Of a stretch of DNA of 64,000 bases, positions 18,433-26,454 are shown in pieces (positions within the stretch are counted from its first letter, which is position 1; each line of letters starts with the position of its first letter). Under the pieces are notes generated by a model that was not told the DNA's origin, did no database searches, and saw only the letters and a program-made list of their open reading frames with translations. The stretch lies in contig NZ_LATM01000011.1 of assembly GCF_000972495.1 (NCBI RefSeq), forward strand, positions 62,001 to 126,000, read 5' to 3'. A program made the position numbers and the translations under genes. This stretch comes from Hymenobacter terrenus. Its GTDB lineage: Bacteria; Bacteroidota; Bacteroidia; Cytophagales; Hymenobacteraceae.

Positions 18433-19112
18433 TCAAGCTCTTGCCTTGCGCTGGGGCGAGCAGGCCCACCACTTGTCCGTCGTGGTTGAGCTTTCGGTGT
18501 GGCCTTGGGCGGCAGCTTGGTACTCGCCCAGGCCACCGTCCGCCGCGCCTCGCTTGCCAGGCTCGCCCCACCCCTGGGATTGGCTGCGGGTCTTCGTTGG
18601 GTCTTTCTTGCCCGCCTGGCAGGCCGCATAGAGCGCGGCAATCCGGGGCGGGGCGAGGGCCGGACTATCAGCAGCCACTGCCGCGCCTAACGCTGGCCCG
18701 GGCACCCCATGCTCCCGCACGGCCGGGGCCACGTAGGGCGTGGATCTCCCCCGCTCCCAATGCCAGCCGTCTCGGAGAGGGCGCAATGATTCACGTAGGA
18801 ACCCAGGTGCTCATTCCCCGACTCAAAATTCTCCTGGTAACCCACGCAGTAGGCGGCGTGGAAGGTGAGCGTCTTGCCGGCGATGCCGTCATCGGATACC
18901 ACGAGCGGGGCGGACAGACGCTTGAATGGGTCCCCACCCCAGGTGAGCAGCAGGCTATGGTCCGGTACGTCGGCCAGCGCGTAGAGCAGGCCCCACATCA
19001 CGTTGCCAATGACCTGGCCCCGCTGGTCGGTGGCCTAGATAGCCTCGTATCGGAAGCGGAGGAGGGGGATGAGGTAACCAGCTACATGCAGCTCCGCATG
19101 AATAGACGCCAT
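18433..19112 (-). pseudogene. Decayed TssD/Hcp-like type VI secretion tube gene
   Basis: Reading from the ATG at 19112, the minus strand gives MASIHAELHVAGYLIPLL, then a TAG at codon 26 (19037-19035). The same frame resumes for more than 100 codons, including LLLTWGGDPFKRLSAP, KTLTFHAAYCVGYQENF and SYVNHCALSETAGIG. The order of these elements, a strand-rich N-terminus, a DPFK stretch, F-x-x-AYCVGYQE-x-F and a final strand before GSG, is that of the Bacteroidota TssD (Hcp) tube protein. After GIGSGG the likely frame shifts to one ending at 18433 (STPYVAPAVREHGVPGP onward), a Pro/Ala-rich extension. One stop and one frameshift make it a pseudogene. Family assignment is from pattern memory. Confidence 0.6.
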
Positions 19113-19303
19113 GTAAAGAAGCAGTGAAATAGAGAGGCAACAAAGCGAGGGCGTAGCGCACGAACTGGCCTAGGGGCGTTTCGCGCCGGGCATCGCTCAA
19201 CGAATGTGAGTCGGCGGGGGCTGGTAAAGGGGGAGCCCCTACAGGAGGAACTGCGGGTTCCCACGCACACCGGCCGGGCCGATAGCCAAATCGCCGCCCG
19301 AAG

Positions 19304-19384
19304 GGGGTTCGAAAAACACTAGCAAAAAAAATGAACCCTCCTCTTATCGGGGTTCAAAAAAAGTTTTTCTTATTTTTGAACCCC
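19304..19384 (+). promoter_or_regulatory. Palindromic operator-like sites at the HTH gene promoter
   Basis: Two inverted pairs of the half-site GGGGTTC occur before the HTH gene. The inner pair is perfect over 12 bases: GGGGTTCAAAAA at 19349-19360 and TTTTTGAACCCC at 19373-19384, with a 12-base spacer. The outer pair is GGGGTTC at 19304-19310 with TGAACCC at 19332-19338. TATTTTTG at 19371-19378 matches the -7 consensus TAnnTTTG and overlaps the last arm. Binding there would block the promoter, so autorepression by the downstream protein is likely. Confidence 0.6.
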
Positions 19385-19399
19385 CTCCCCTGCCTCCCG

Positions 19400-20017
19400 A
19401 TGCCCGAGCTTCCCTACGCCCCCGACGAGCGGCTGACCGCCACCCGCGCCCACTTCGGCCTGAGCCAGCGCGAGGCAGCCCACTTGCTGGGCACTACCCA
19501 AGGCCGCCTCAATGATGCCGAGGCCGGCCGCCGCCGCCTGCCCTACGCGGCCAGCCTGCGCCTGCGGGCCTTGTACGCGCTGACGCTGGCCGCCCCCGCC
19601 GGGCCACCAGAGCCCGCCCCCGAAGAGGCCCACGACCTGGGCCGGGCCCACGGCCGGCTCGCCGCCTGCCGCTACGCCGCCGCCCGCCTGGCCTACCGCC
19701 TCACCACGCTGCTGCCCGCCCGCGCCGCCCCGGCCCGGCAGCGGCTGGCTGCCGCCGCCACCGTGCCCGCCGCCCTGGCCCCGGCCGATGTCACCGACCC
19801 ACTGCCCCTCGCCCGCCTCGGGGCCCAACGCGCCCAGTGGGCCGTGTTGCTCAGCCAGGCCCGGCAGGAGCTGCTCGGCACCAGCGGCCGGGCCCCCACG
19901 CTGCTGGCCCAGGCCCGCCTGGCCGGCCTGCGCGCCGAAGCCGCCGTGCTGGCCGCCGCTCTCGAAGCTCAGGAGCCGGCCGACCCGGAAAGTTCGCTGG
20001 GGGACACGATGATATAA
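19400..20017 (+). CDS. Helix-turn-helix (XRE-like) protein with Ala-rich C-terminus
   Basis: The protein has 205 residues from the ATG at 19400; an upstream ATG at 19331 would run through the operator palindromes and was rejected. Residues 10-55 resemble an XRE/Cro helix-turn-helix: LTATRAHFGLSQREAAHLLG, then TTQGRLNDAEAGRRRLP. The remaining 150 residues are almost all Ala, Leu, Arg and Pro and probably helical, with no known domain. The gene is much richer in GC than its surroundings. The palindromic promoter suggests it regulates itself. A role in controlling the neighbouring remnant or other accessory genes is only a guess. Confidence 0.65.
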   Translation: MPELPYAPDERLTATRAHFGLSQREAAHLLGTTQGRLNDAEAGRRRLPYAASLRLRALYALTLAAPAGPPEPAPEEAHDLGRAHGRLAACRYAAARLAYRLTTLLPARAAPARQRLAAAATVPAALAPADVTDPLPLARLGAQRAQWAVLLSQARQELLGTSGRAPTLLAQARLAGLRAEAAVLAAALEAQEPADPESSLGDTMI

Positions 20018-20047
20018 GGAAGCTGTTTAAGTAGTGTGGTCGTGCCC

Positions 20048-20120
20048 GTAGCGCAGACTTTTAGTCCGCGTCCGAGCACGAGTTACTGGCGCAGGGACGC
20101 GGACTAAAAGTCCGCGCTAC
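20048..20120. repeat. Nested palindromic repeat, copy 1
   Basis: The outer arms 20048-20073 and 20095-20120 are 26 bases each and complementary with one mismatch. Within each arm lies a smaller palindrome of the form CGCGGACT-AAA-AGTCCGCG. The unit is flanked by non-coding sequence. It resembles the palindromic intergenic repeats (REP or REPIN type) of other bacteria and has a second, diverged copy at 20179-20245. Confidence 0.75.
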
Positions 20121-20178
20121 AACCTGAAATCCGCTGTAAACTGCATTTCAACAGCACCTTGAGCGGAGTCGGTGTCCC

Positions 20179-20245
20179 GTAGCGCGAACTTTGTAGTTCG
20201 CGTCCCAGCGCCGTTCGGGCACACGAACTACAAAGTTCGCGCTAC
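20179..20245. repeat. Nested palindromic repeat, copy 2
   Basis: The left arm 20179-20205 and right arm 20224-20245 are complementary over 22 bases. Each arm holds the inner palindrome CGCGAACT-TTGT-AGTTCGCG. Compared with copy 1 the inner stem carries GAACT/AGTTC in place of GGACT/AGTCC, so both sides changed together. The stretch 20018-20407 contains only these two repeats and no gene. Confidence 0.75.
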
Positions 20246-20407
20246 TATTAGCTATACACTGCTGCCGAAACTGCTCTAAAGGTGCAGGTACTGGTGGAAT
20301 AGTGGCCAACCATGGCAGATTAAAATCATATTAAAATCAATCTAAACCCGCCAAAAGCTCGTAACTGAGGTGCTTCTATTTTTCATTTTTTCTCCACAAC
20401 TCTCTTT

Positions 20408-22384
20408 ATGCGACAGAATTCTACTTCCTTCCGATTGGCTGCCGCAGCTGGCCTGCTTATACTGGGCACGCAGGCTGCTCAGGCTCAGACAGTATACGGA
20501 CTCTCCGTTGCCAGCCCTACCGTGGTAAACTTAGTTACATTTAGCGCGGCTACTCCGGGCACCTTCACGGCCACGGTGCCGCTTACCGGCTTAGGCGCCG
20601 GACAATCAATTGTAGGCATCGACACGCGGCCGAATACGGGCGAGCTGTTTGCGCTGGGATATAATCCTACTGGCACGCAGGCGCAGCTGTACAACGTCAA
20701 CCGCACCACTGGTGTCCTCACGCCCATTGGCGCGGCCCTCACGCTGAATTTGGGTGCTACTCCTTCGCGCATTGGGTTTGATTTCAACCCCGCCGTAGAC
20801 CGCATCCGGGTGACGAGTGCCGCCCGCACCAACTTCCGGCTCAACCCTAACAACGGAGCCTTGGCCGCCACCGATGCCACTTTGACTTACGCCGCGGGCG
20901 ATGCTAACGCCAGCCAAACGCCCGGAGTTGGGTCTTCTGCCTACACCAATAGCTACATCGGCTCGACAGCAACCATCCTCTACAACTTGGACGAAGCCAA
21001 CAGCCGCCTAGTAACGCAAATCCCGCCCAACGATGGCACTCAGAACACCGTGGGCGCTCTGGGCGTGGTCACTACCGGTGCCAACCAGGTCTCCGACCTG
21101 GATATTTACTTCAACCCCACTACTGGTACTAACGTGGCTTACATGACCAGTACTATTGTCTCCGGTGCCGCGGCCGCAACGTCCACCCTATACACGGTGA
21201 ATCTGACCACTGGGGCCGCCACCGCGGTAGGGGCGCTGGGCACCGGCCCGCTGGTTGCCATTACGGACATTGCTTGTGCCATTGACCGCCCGACGACTCT
21301 GCCGGCCGTAACTGGCAACCTGGCCTACGCATTGGCCGGCGGCAACCTGCTGACCTTCGATACGGCGCTGCCCGGCAGCATCCGGACTTCCGTGGGCATC
21401 ACCGGGGTCGATGCTACGCAGGCGCTGGTGGGCCTGGACATTCGGCCTGCTACCAACCGGCTGTACGCGCTGGGCTACAACGCGACGGCTCAGACCTATC
21501 AGCTTTACACCATCAACTCCACGACCGGGGTAGCCACAGCCGTGAACACTACGCCCATTGCCCTGGCATTGGGCACGGGCAAGGTCGGCTTCGACTTCAA
21601 CCCCACCGTGGACCGTATCCGCGTAACGTCATCTAACCGGACCAACGTCCGCTTAATCCCTACTGACGGCACCATTGCCTTCACCGATACCCAGCTGGCC
21701 TACGCCTCCACCGACGCCAACAGCGCCGCTACGCCCAATATTGGAGCGGTGGCTTATACCAACAGCGTGGCAGGTACCACAGCCGCTACTACAACCCTCT
21801 ACAATTACGACCTGAGCCTGAATATCCTGACCACCCAAAACCCGCCAAACGCTGGCACGCTAAACACCACGGGCGCTACGGGCATCACGGTGAATACCAC
21901 TACGCCCAACGTGGACCTGGATATCTACTCCCCGGCTGCGGGCACCAACACGGCGTACCTGGTGGCTAACACAGGCGTCAGTGCCAACACCAGCCTGTAC
22001 ACGGTGAACCTGACCACCGGCGCCACCACGCTGGTGGGAGCCATCGGCAACGGCATCGCGGCCCGCGACATAACGGTAGCTGGCCCAACGGGCGTACCTA
22101 CCGCAGCCCGCGAGCGGACCGACCTCGCTACAGGTTTCAGCCTCTACCCCAACCCTGCAACCAGCAGCACCCGCCTCGCTTTCACACTGGCCCGGGCCAG
22201 CCGTGTTGAGCTGGGTGTATTTGACACAATGGGCCGCCGTGTGACCACCCAGACTGCCGGGCTGCTACCCGCCGGCCCCCAGGCCCTGGCGTGGGAAAGC
22301 GCCAAGGTGAAAGCCGGCTTGTACGTCGTCCGCCTCACGGTAGATGGACAGACGGCCGCTACGCGTCAGGTTGTAGTTGAATAA
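20408..22384 (+). CDS. Secreted DUF4394 protein with two tandem domains and type IX sorting signal
   Basis: The protein has 658 residues. A signal peptide ends near residue 26 (AAQAQ). Two DUF4394-like copies follow, at about residues 28-290 and 300-555. Each carries a G-x-D-x-RP-x-(N)-x-LYALGYN-like strand, an IGFDFNPxVDRIRVTS-type segment and an NPPNxGTxNTxG segment. The last 80 residues start with LYPNPATSS and form a type A sorting domain for type IX secretion. DUF4394 is probably a propeller-like surface domain; its role is unknown. A bidirectional terminator lies 18 bases after the stop. Confidence 0.85.
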   Translation: MRQNSTSFRLAAAAGLLILGTQAAQAQTVYGLSVASPTVVNLVTFSAATPGTFTATVPLTGLGAGQSIVGIDTRPNTGELFALGYNPTGTQAQLYNVNRTTGVLTPIGAALTLNLGATPSRIGFDFNPAVDRIRVTSAARTNFRLNPNNGALAATDATLTYAAGDANASQTPGVGSSAYTNSYIGSTATILYNLDEANSRLVTQIPPNDGTQNTVGALGVVTTGANQVSDLDIYFNPTTGTNVAYMTSTIVSGAAAATSTLYTVNLTTGAATAVGALGTGPLVAITDIACAIDRPTTLPAVTGNLAYALAGGNLLTFDTALPGSIRTSVGITGVDATQALVGLDIRPATNRLYALGYNATAQTYQLYTINSTTGVATAVNTTPIALALGTGKVGFDFNPTVDRIRVTSSNRTNVRLIPTDGTIAFTDTQLAYASTDANSAATPNIGAVAYTNSVAGTTAATTTLYNYDLSLNILTTQNPPNAGTLNTTGATGITVNTTTPNVDLDIYSPAAGTNTAYLVANTGVSANTSLYTVNLTTGATTLVGAIGNGIAARDITVAGPTGVPTAARERTDLATGFSLYPNPATSSTRLAFTLARASRVELGVFDTMGRRVTTQTAGLLPAGPQALAWESAKVKAGLYVVRLTVDGQTAATRQVVVE

Positions 22385-22402
22385 GCTACCGAGTTCTTTT
22401 GT

Positions 22403-22438
22403 AAAAAGCCTCTCTGAGTATTCAGAGAGGCTTTTTTT
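22403..22438. terminator. Bidirectional intrinsic terminator
   Basis: The stem AAAAAGCCTCTCTGA / TCAGAGAGGCTTTTT has a four-base loop with A and T runs at both ends. It lies between the DUF4394 gene and the convergent RDD gene and can stop transcription from both. Confidence 0.85.
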
Positions 22439-22477
22439 GTTGCTCAGGCAAAGTTTCCTCGCCTGAGCAACAACCAA

Positions 22478-23200
22478 CTACACCTGGTGAGCCAGGTAAG
22501 CATGGTCGCGCAGCACGGTTTGCAGGAAAGCCTCATCCTCTAAGTCGGTGTGGATGCCGGTGATGGATTTGACTTTATTGGCTACCTCGTTCAGTATCTC
22601 GTAGTTTTGTCGGGCGTGGGCTTGTTGCATCAGTTGGCGTATCAGGGCCACATCGTGGTCGGCGAGCAGCGCTGCTTGAGGGAATACTACCTGATAGCCT
22701 TCCAGGATACTGGGCGCGGCTAGCGGTGAGGCATGGCGGGTAACTGGGCGCAGCTTAAGTACAGTGGTGCCGGCAGCGATGTCGCCAAGACGCTGCCCAC
22801 GGCCGTTGGCCGCAATGGTGACAACCGCGACCAAACCGGCAAACAGACCGGTATCGATGAGGCGCAACAGCCAGCGCAGCAGGTAGTCGCCCAGGCGTGG
22901 GGCGGTACCATCGAGGCGCATCACCTTGATGTCGCGGGCTTTTTTACCAATGCTCTGGCCGTTGAAAAATATCTCCGAAACCAGGTTGTAGAAGACATAA
23001 GGAACTGCAACGAGCAAAACCAATAGCCCCCCCGTAAGGCCACTGTTCAGTTTTAAGGCGCTAAATAGCAGCGCCCAGGCAATGGCCCAAGCGCCCAGCA
23101 CCAGATTATCGAGCATGGCGGCCACGATGCGGTCGCCCAGGCTGGCGACTTCGTACTCAAGCGTGACGTTTTGGGCCGTGTGGACGCGGATGATGCTCAT
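22478..23200 (-). CDS. RDD family membrane protein
   Basis: The protein has 240 residues. The N-terminus (TLEYEVASLGDRIVAAMLDN) carries the Arg and Asp of the RDD signature. Two to four hydrophobic helices follow, and the second signature region is GQSIGKKARDIKVMRLDG near residue 85. The last 90 residues are soluble and helical. RDD proteins are small integral membrane proteins with proposed transport roles in a few cases. The gene is divergent from the SpoIIM-like gene at 23478 and probably belongs to the same functional cluster with the DUF4129 and MoxR genes. Confidence 0.85.
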   Translation of the reverse strand: MSIIRVHTAQNVTLEYEVASLGDRIVAAMLDNLVLGAWAIAWALLFSALKLNSGLTGGLLVLLVAVPYVFYNLVSEIFFNGQSIGKKARDIKVMRLDGTAPRLGDYLLRWLLRLIDTGLFAGLVAVVTIAANGRGQRLGDIAAGTTVLKLRPVTRHASPLAAPSILEGYQVVFPQAALLADHDVALIRQLMQQAHARQNYEILNEVANKVKSITGIHTDLEDEAFLQTVLRDHAYLAHQV

Positions 23201-23477
23201 GGATACGGACAGGCGGTGAGGGTTCGGCCTCGAAAATAGGGCTCCATCGCTCGATTGTGGTCATTCCGACAAAAACTAACTTAGCTCAGCAGTTGGAGCG
23301 GTACCTTGGTCGGGAGAAGAGGCAACAAATTACGCTTCTCCGGGCATAAATTGGAGAAGCCAGCTGCTGGCGGCAGGGCTCTCAGCCCGATTAAAACAAG
23401 TTATTTCAGAACGGTTATGTTAGCCATGCGGCTCGCTGGCGGCGGCTCCCTATCTTTAAGGCCTTCAACTCTGAAAA

Positions 23478-24458
23478 ATGCGAGAAGCCGTTTTTTTGCG
23501 CCAGAACCAGGAGCGCTGGCAGCAGTACGAGCAGCCAGCCGCGGGCCCCGATGAGCTGGCGGCCCGTTTCGTGGCCCTCACCGACGACCTGGCCTACGCC
23601 CAGACGTTCTACCCCGGCTCCCCCACCACCTCCTACCTCAACGGCCTGACTGGCAAGCTACACCAGCGCCTCTACGCCAACAAGCGCGAGGGGCGCGGAC
23701 GTTTTGCCCGGTTTTGGGCCGTGGAGCTGCCGCTGGTGGTAGCGCGGCACCATCACACGCTCGCCGTTACGGCAGTACTCTTTGCAATTTTCACATTCGT
23801 CGGCGCCTTGTCGGCAGCCTACGACGACTCCTTCGTCCGGGTGATAATGGGCGACAGCTACGTGAACCAGACCATCGAAAACATCCGCAAGGGTGACCCG
23901 ATGGCCGTGTACAAGAAGGAGAACGAAACCCTGATGTTTCTGGGCATTACGGCCAACAACATTTTCGTGGCCCTCAACATCTTCGCCCTCGGGGCCACTC
24001 TGGGCGTGGGCACCCTCGTGCAGATGTTCCGCACGGGCCTGATGCTGGGCTCGTTCCAATACTTTTTCTACCACTACCACGTGTTGCGCACGTCGGTGCT
24101 CACCATCTGGATTCACGGCACGCTGGAAATTTCGGCCGTTATCGTGGCTGGGGCGGCGGGCTTCGTTATGGCGCGGGGGCTGCTGTTTCCGGGTACCTAC
24201 GGCCGGGGCGAGGCCTTCCGCCAATCGGCCCGCGATGGCCTGAAGATGGCCATTGGCTTGGTGCCCATTTTTGTGATAGCGGGTTTTCTGGAAGGGTTCG
24301 TAACGCGTCACACCGAAATGCCACTGGCGGCTAGCTTGGCCATCATCGGCAGCTCGGCGGCATTTATCGGCTGGTATTTCATCCTTTACCCCATCCGGCT
24401 GACGCGGCGGCTGGGAGCGGATAAGGTAGGGGCTGCAGAGCTAGCAATGGACAATTAA
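23478..24458 (+). CDS. SpoIIM (stage II sporulation M) family membrane protein
   Basis: The protein has 326 residues. About 95 soluble residues come first, then six or so hydrophobic helices. The segment FLGITANNIFVALNIFALGATLGVGTL and the WIHGTLEISAVIVAGAAGF stretch are characteristic of the SpoIIM/DUF95 family. This organism is not a spore former; in such bacteria the gene accompanies RDD, DUF4129 and MoxR genes. TATCTTTA at 23451-23458, 19 bases before the start, is a possible -7 element. The next gene starts 13 bases downstream. Confidence 0.85.
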   Translation: MREAVFLRQNQERWQQYEQPAAGPDELAARFVALTDDLAYAQTFYPGSPTTSYLNGLTGKLHQRLYANKREGRGRFARFWAVELPLVVARHHHTLAVTAVLFAIFTFVGALSAAYDDSFVRVIMGDSYVNQTIENIRKGDPMAVYKKENETLMFLGITANNIFVALNIFALGATLGVGTLVQMFRTGLMLGSFQYFFYHYHVLRTSVLTIWIHGTLEISAVIVAGAAGFVMARGLLFPGTYGRGEAFRQSARDGLKMAIGLVPIFVIAGFLEGFVTRHTEMPLAASLAIIGSSAAFIGWYFILYPIRLTRRLGADKVGAAELAMDN

Positions 24459-24471
24459 TACCGACGACTCC

Positions 24472-25479
24472 ATGTCCCCCATTCAAAAAAAACCAACCTT
24501 CACTCGGGAGGCCGATTTTCGTCGGGAGCGTGACTTCGGCGCTAAAATCGGGGCTACTTTCGAGTTTGTGGCGGCGCAGTTCAAGCCCCTGTTCCAATGC
24601 GTGGCCTACTTCGTGCTACCGGCCGCGCTGGTGGGCGGTATCGGCATTGGGCTGTTTATGAGCAACATGCTGGGAATGATACCCCAAATGGGTCAGCGTA
24701 CGGGTAGCGCGACTACTATCAGCCGGGGTTATTCTGGCACTGACGCTTTTTCGGCCAGCTCCGTTGTGGGCGTGGGCCTAGCTTCCATCGGTTTTCTGGT
24801 AGCGTTTCTGCTATTGTCGGGCACGGTCTACGGCTTTGTGCGGGTACGCATGAGCACCCCGCCCGATGAGGTAGTACAGCCCGCCCAAGTTTGGGCTTTC
24901 GTGTGGAGTCGCCTCGGCCGTATAGTACGGGCTTGGCTGCTGTTGGGGGTGGTGATGCTGGTAGGTACGGGCGTCGTAGCCGGGTGCCTGGCGCTGCTCG
25001 GGCCGGGCTTCGTGTTCCTCATTTTCTTCCCCATGATGTGGGCCATCGTGTGCCTTACCCTTTATTTCCCAATTCTTTGGATAGAAGACGGCGGCGTGGT
25101 GGCGGCCCTGGGGCGGGCCTTCTATCTGATAAAGGGCAAGTGGTGGTCGACTTTGGGTTTATATATAATCATGTCGTTCATTACCAGCACAATAAACTAC
25201 GTTTTTATTATCCCTTTCTACGGACTGATGGCCGCGCGCGTCATGCTCAAGGTACCCGGTTTCGACTCGGAAATCCTGAGCGTAGTAACCATGAGTATCT
25301 ATGTACTGGGGTGGGTTTTTACGGCCGTGCTACCGTTGTTGGCCATGCTGTTTCAATACTTCAACCTCGTGGAGCGCAAAGAAGGCCTGGGCCTGCGCCT
25401 GCTGGTCGACTCGCTGGGGCAAGGCCCGCCACAGGTAAGCAGCACTACCTACCAGCCTGACGAAGAAGGCGAATATTGA
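24472..25479 (+). CDS. Polytopic membrane protein of the SpoIIM/MoxR cluster
   Basis: The protein has 335 residues. About 40 soluble residues are followed by five or six hydrophobic stretches (near 45-65, 105-130, 155-200, 230-255 and 275-300). The motif YFPILWIEDGGVVAALGRAFYLIKG resembles the repeated segment of glycerophosphodiester phosphodiesterase-type membrane domains and of DUF975-like proteins, where an amphipathic turn precedes a helix. No catalytic residues are evident. It is 13 bases behind the SpoIIM gene and 93 bases before the DUF4129 gene, so it should belong to the same operon. Confidence 0.7.
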   Translation: MSPIQKKPTFTREADFRRERDFGAKIGATFEFVAAQFKPLFQCVAYFVLPAALVGGIGIGLFMSNMLGMIPQMGQRTGSATTISRGYSGTDAFSASSVVGVGLASIGFLVAFLLLSGTVYGFVRVRMSTPPDEVVQPAQVWAFVWSRLGRIVRAWLLLGVVMLVGTGVVAGCLALLGPGFVFLIFFPMMWAIVCLTLYFPILWIEDGGVVAALGRAFYLIKGKWWSTLGLYIIMSFITSTINYVFIIPFYGLMAARVMLKVPGFDSEILSVVTMSIYVLGWVFTAVLPLLAMLFQYFNLVERKEGLGLRLLVDSLGQGPPQVSSTTYQPDEEGEY

Positions 25480-25572
25480 TGAACAGCCGGTTGTCGATTT
25501 TTATCAATTATTCAACGCCTACTTTGTTATTGCCACCCTACCGTTTGCTATTAACTACTCAGCCCTACTTAC

Positions 25573-26454
25573 TTGCTATTCCTCTTGCGCGAACTCCTGG
25601 CTAAGCTGAAAAATGCAGGTAAGTGGCAGCACCCTGTCCGGCGGGTGCTACTGGCCCTATGCCTGGTAGTGGCTGGGGCGCACTCCGGAGCGCAGGCTCA
25701 ATCCAGCCCGCCTTTCAGCCTAGTGAAGGACGAGGCCAGCGCGCATCCTCACCCCCTGCCGCCCGACCGTACCACTGCCCTACCCGACCGCCGGGCCGAC
25801 GCCGCTCGCCTGCGCGAGCTGGCCGCGCAGCGCGAGTTCCGCTACGTGGAACCCGATGCCAGTACCGATGCCTGGGATGCCTTTTGGGCACGGATCTGGC
25901 GCTGGCTCGCACGCGTGTTGGGCACCCGCACCGGCCAGTCAGCATGGAATCTTACCTGGAAATACGGCACCTATGCTGTAGTGCTCGGCCTCCTGGTTTT
26001 CGCGGTGCTGAAGCTGCTGAAAGTAGACATCACCGGCGCGTTTGGCCGCTCGGCGCGGCGCAGGCAGCTGGCTTACGACACGGCTACGGAAAATATTCAC
26101 GAAGTAGATTTTCCCATTCGCATTGCCGAAGCCGAGGAAGCCGGCAACTTCCGCCTGGCCACTCGCCTGGGCTATCTCGAAGTGCTAAAGCACCTCACCG
26201 ACCGCGGCCTCATCCGCTGGCAGGCCGATAAAACCAATCACACCTACTTGACCGAGCTGCCCGCTGGCTCGCTGCACGAGGCCTTCCGCAATGCGACCCG
26301 GCAATTCGAGTATGTGTGGTACGGCGAATTGCGGCTGAATACGAGCCTCTATCAGCAGGCACGGGCTGGCCAACGGGCCGTAACGGCGCAACTGACCGGC
26401 ATGCGGAGCACGCCCCCCGCTACCGCTGCTTTTTCTAACGCCTTGCCCGTCTGA
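25573..26454 (+). CDS. DUF4129 domain membrane protein
   Basis: The protein has about 293 residues. No ATG precedes the signal peptide in frame, so TTG at 25573 is taken as the start; TTG at 25594 is an alternative. A signal peptide ends near residue 43 (GAQAQ). A membrane helix lies near residues 136-152, and the C-terminal domain contains EAEEAGNFRLATRLGYLEVLK and QFEYVWYGE, typical of DUF4129. In other genomes this domain sits with MoxR and DUF58 proteins or is fused to transglutaminases. The stop shares one base with the next start (TGATG at 26452-26456). Confidence 0.8.
   Translation: MLFLLRELLAKLKNAGKWQHPVRRVLLALCLVVAGAHSGAQAQSSPPFSLVKDEASAHPHPLPPDRTTALPDRRADAARLRELAAQREFRYVEPDASTDAWDAFWARIWRWLARVLGTRTGQSAWNLTWKYGTYAVVLGLLVFAVLKLLKVDITGAFGRSARRRQLAYDTATENIHEVDFPIRIAEAEEAGNFRLATRLGYLEVLKHLTDRGLIRWQADKTNHTYLTELPAGSLHEAFRNATRQFEYVWYGELRLNTSLYQQARAGQRAVTAQLTGMRSTPPATAAFSNALPV

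Noticed and set aside
18441..19127. A 228-codon open frame on the plus strand
   Set aside because: It is antisense to the TssD-like remnant, its residues are Pro/Arg/Ala-rich shadows of GC-rich codons, and no domain is visible. The minus strand gives a far better protein.
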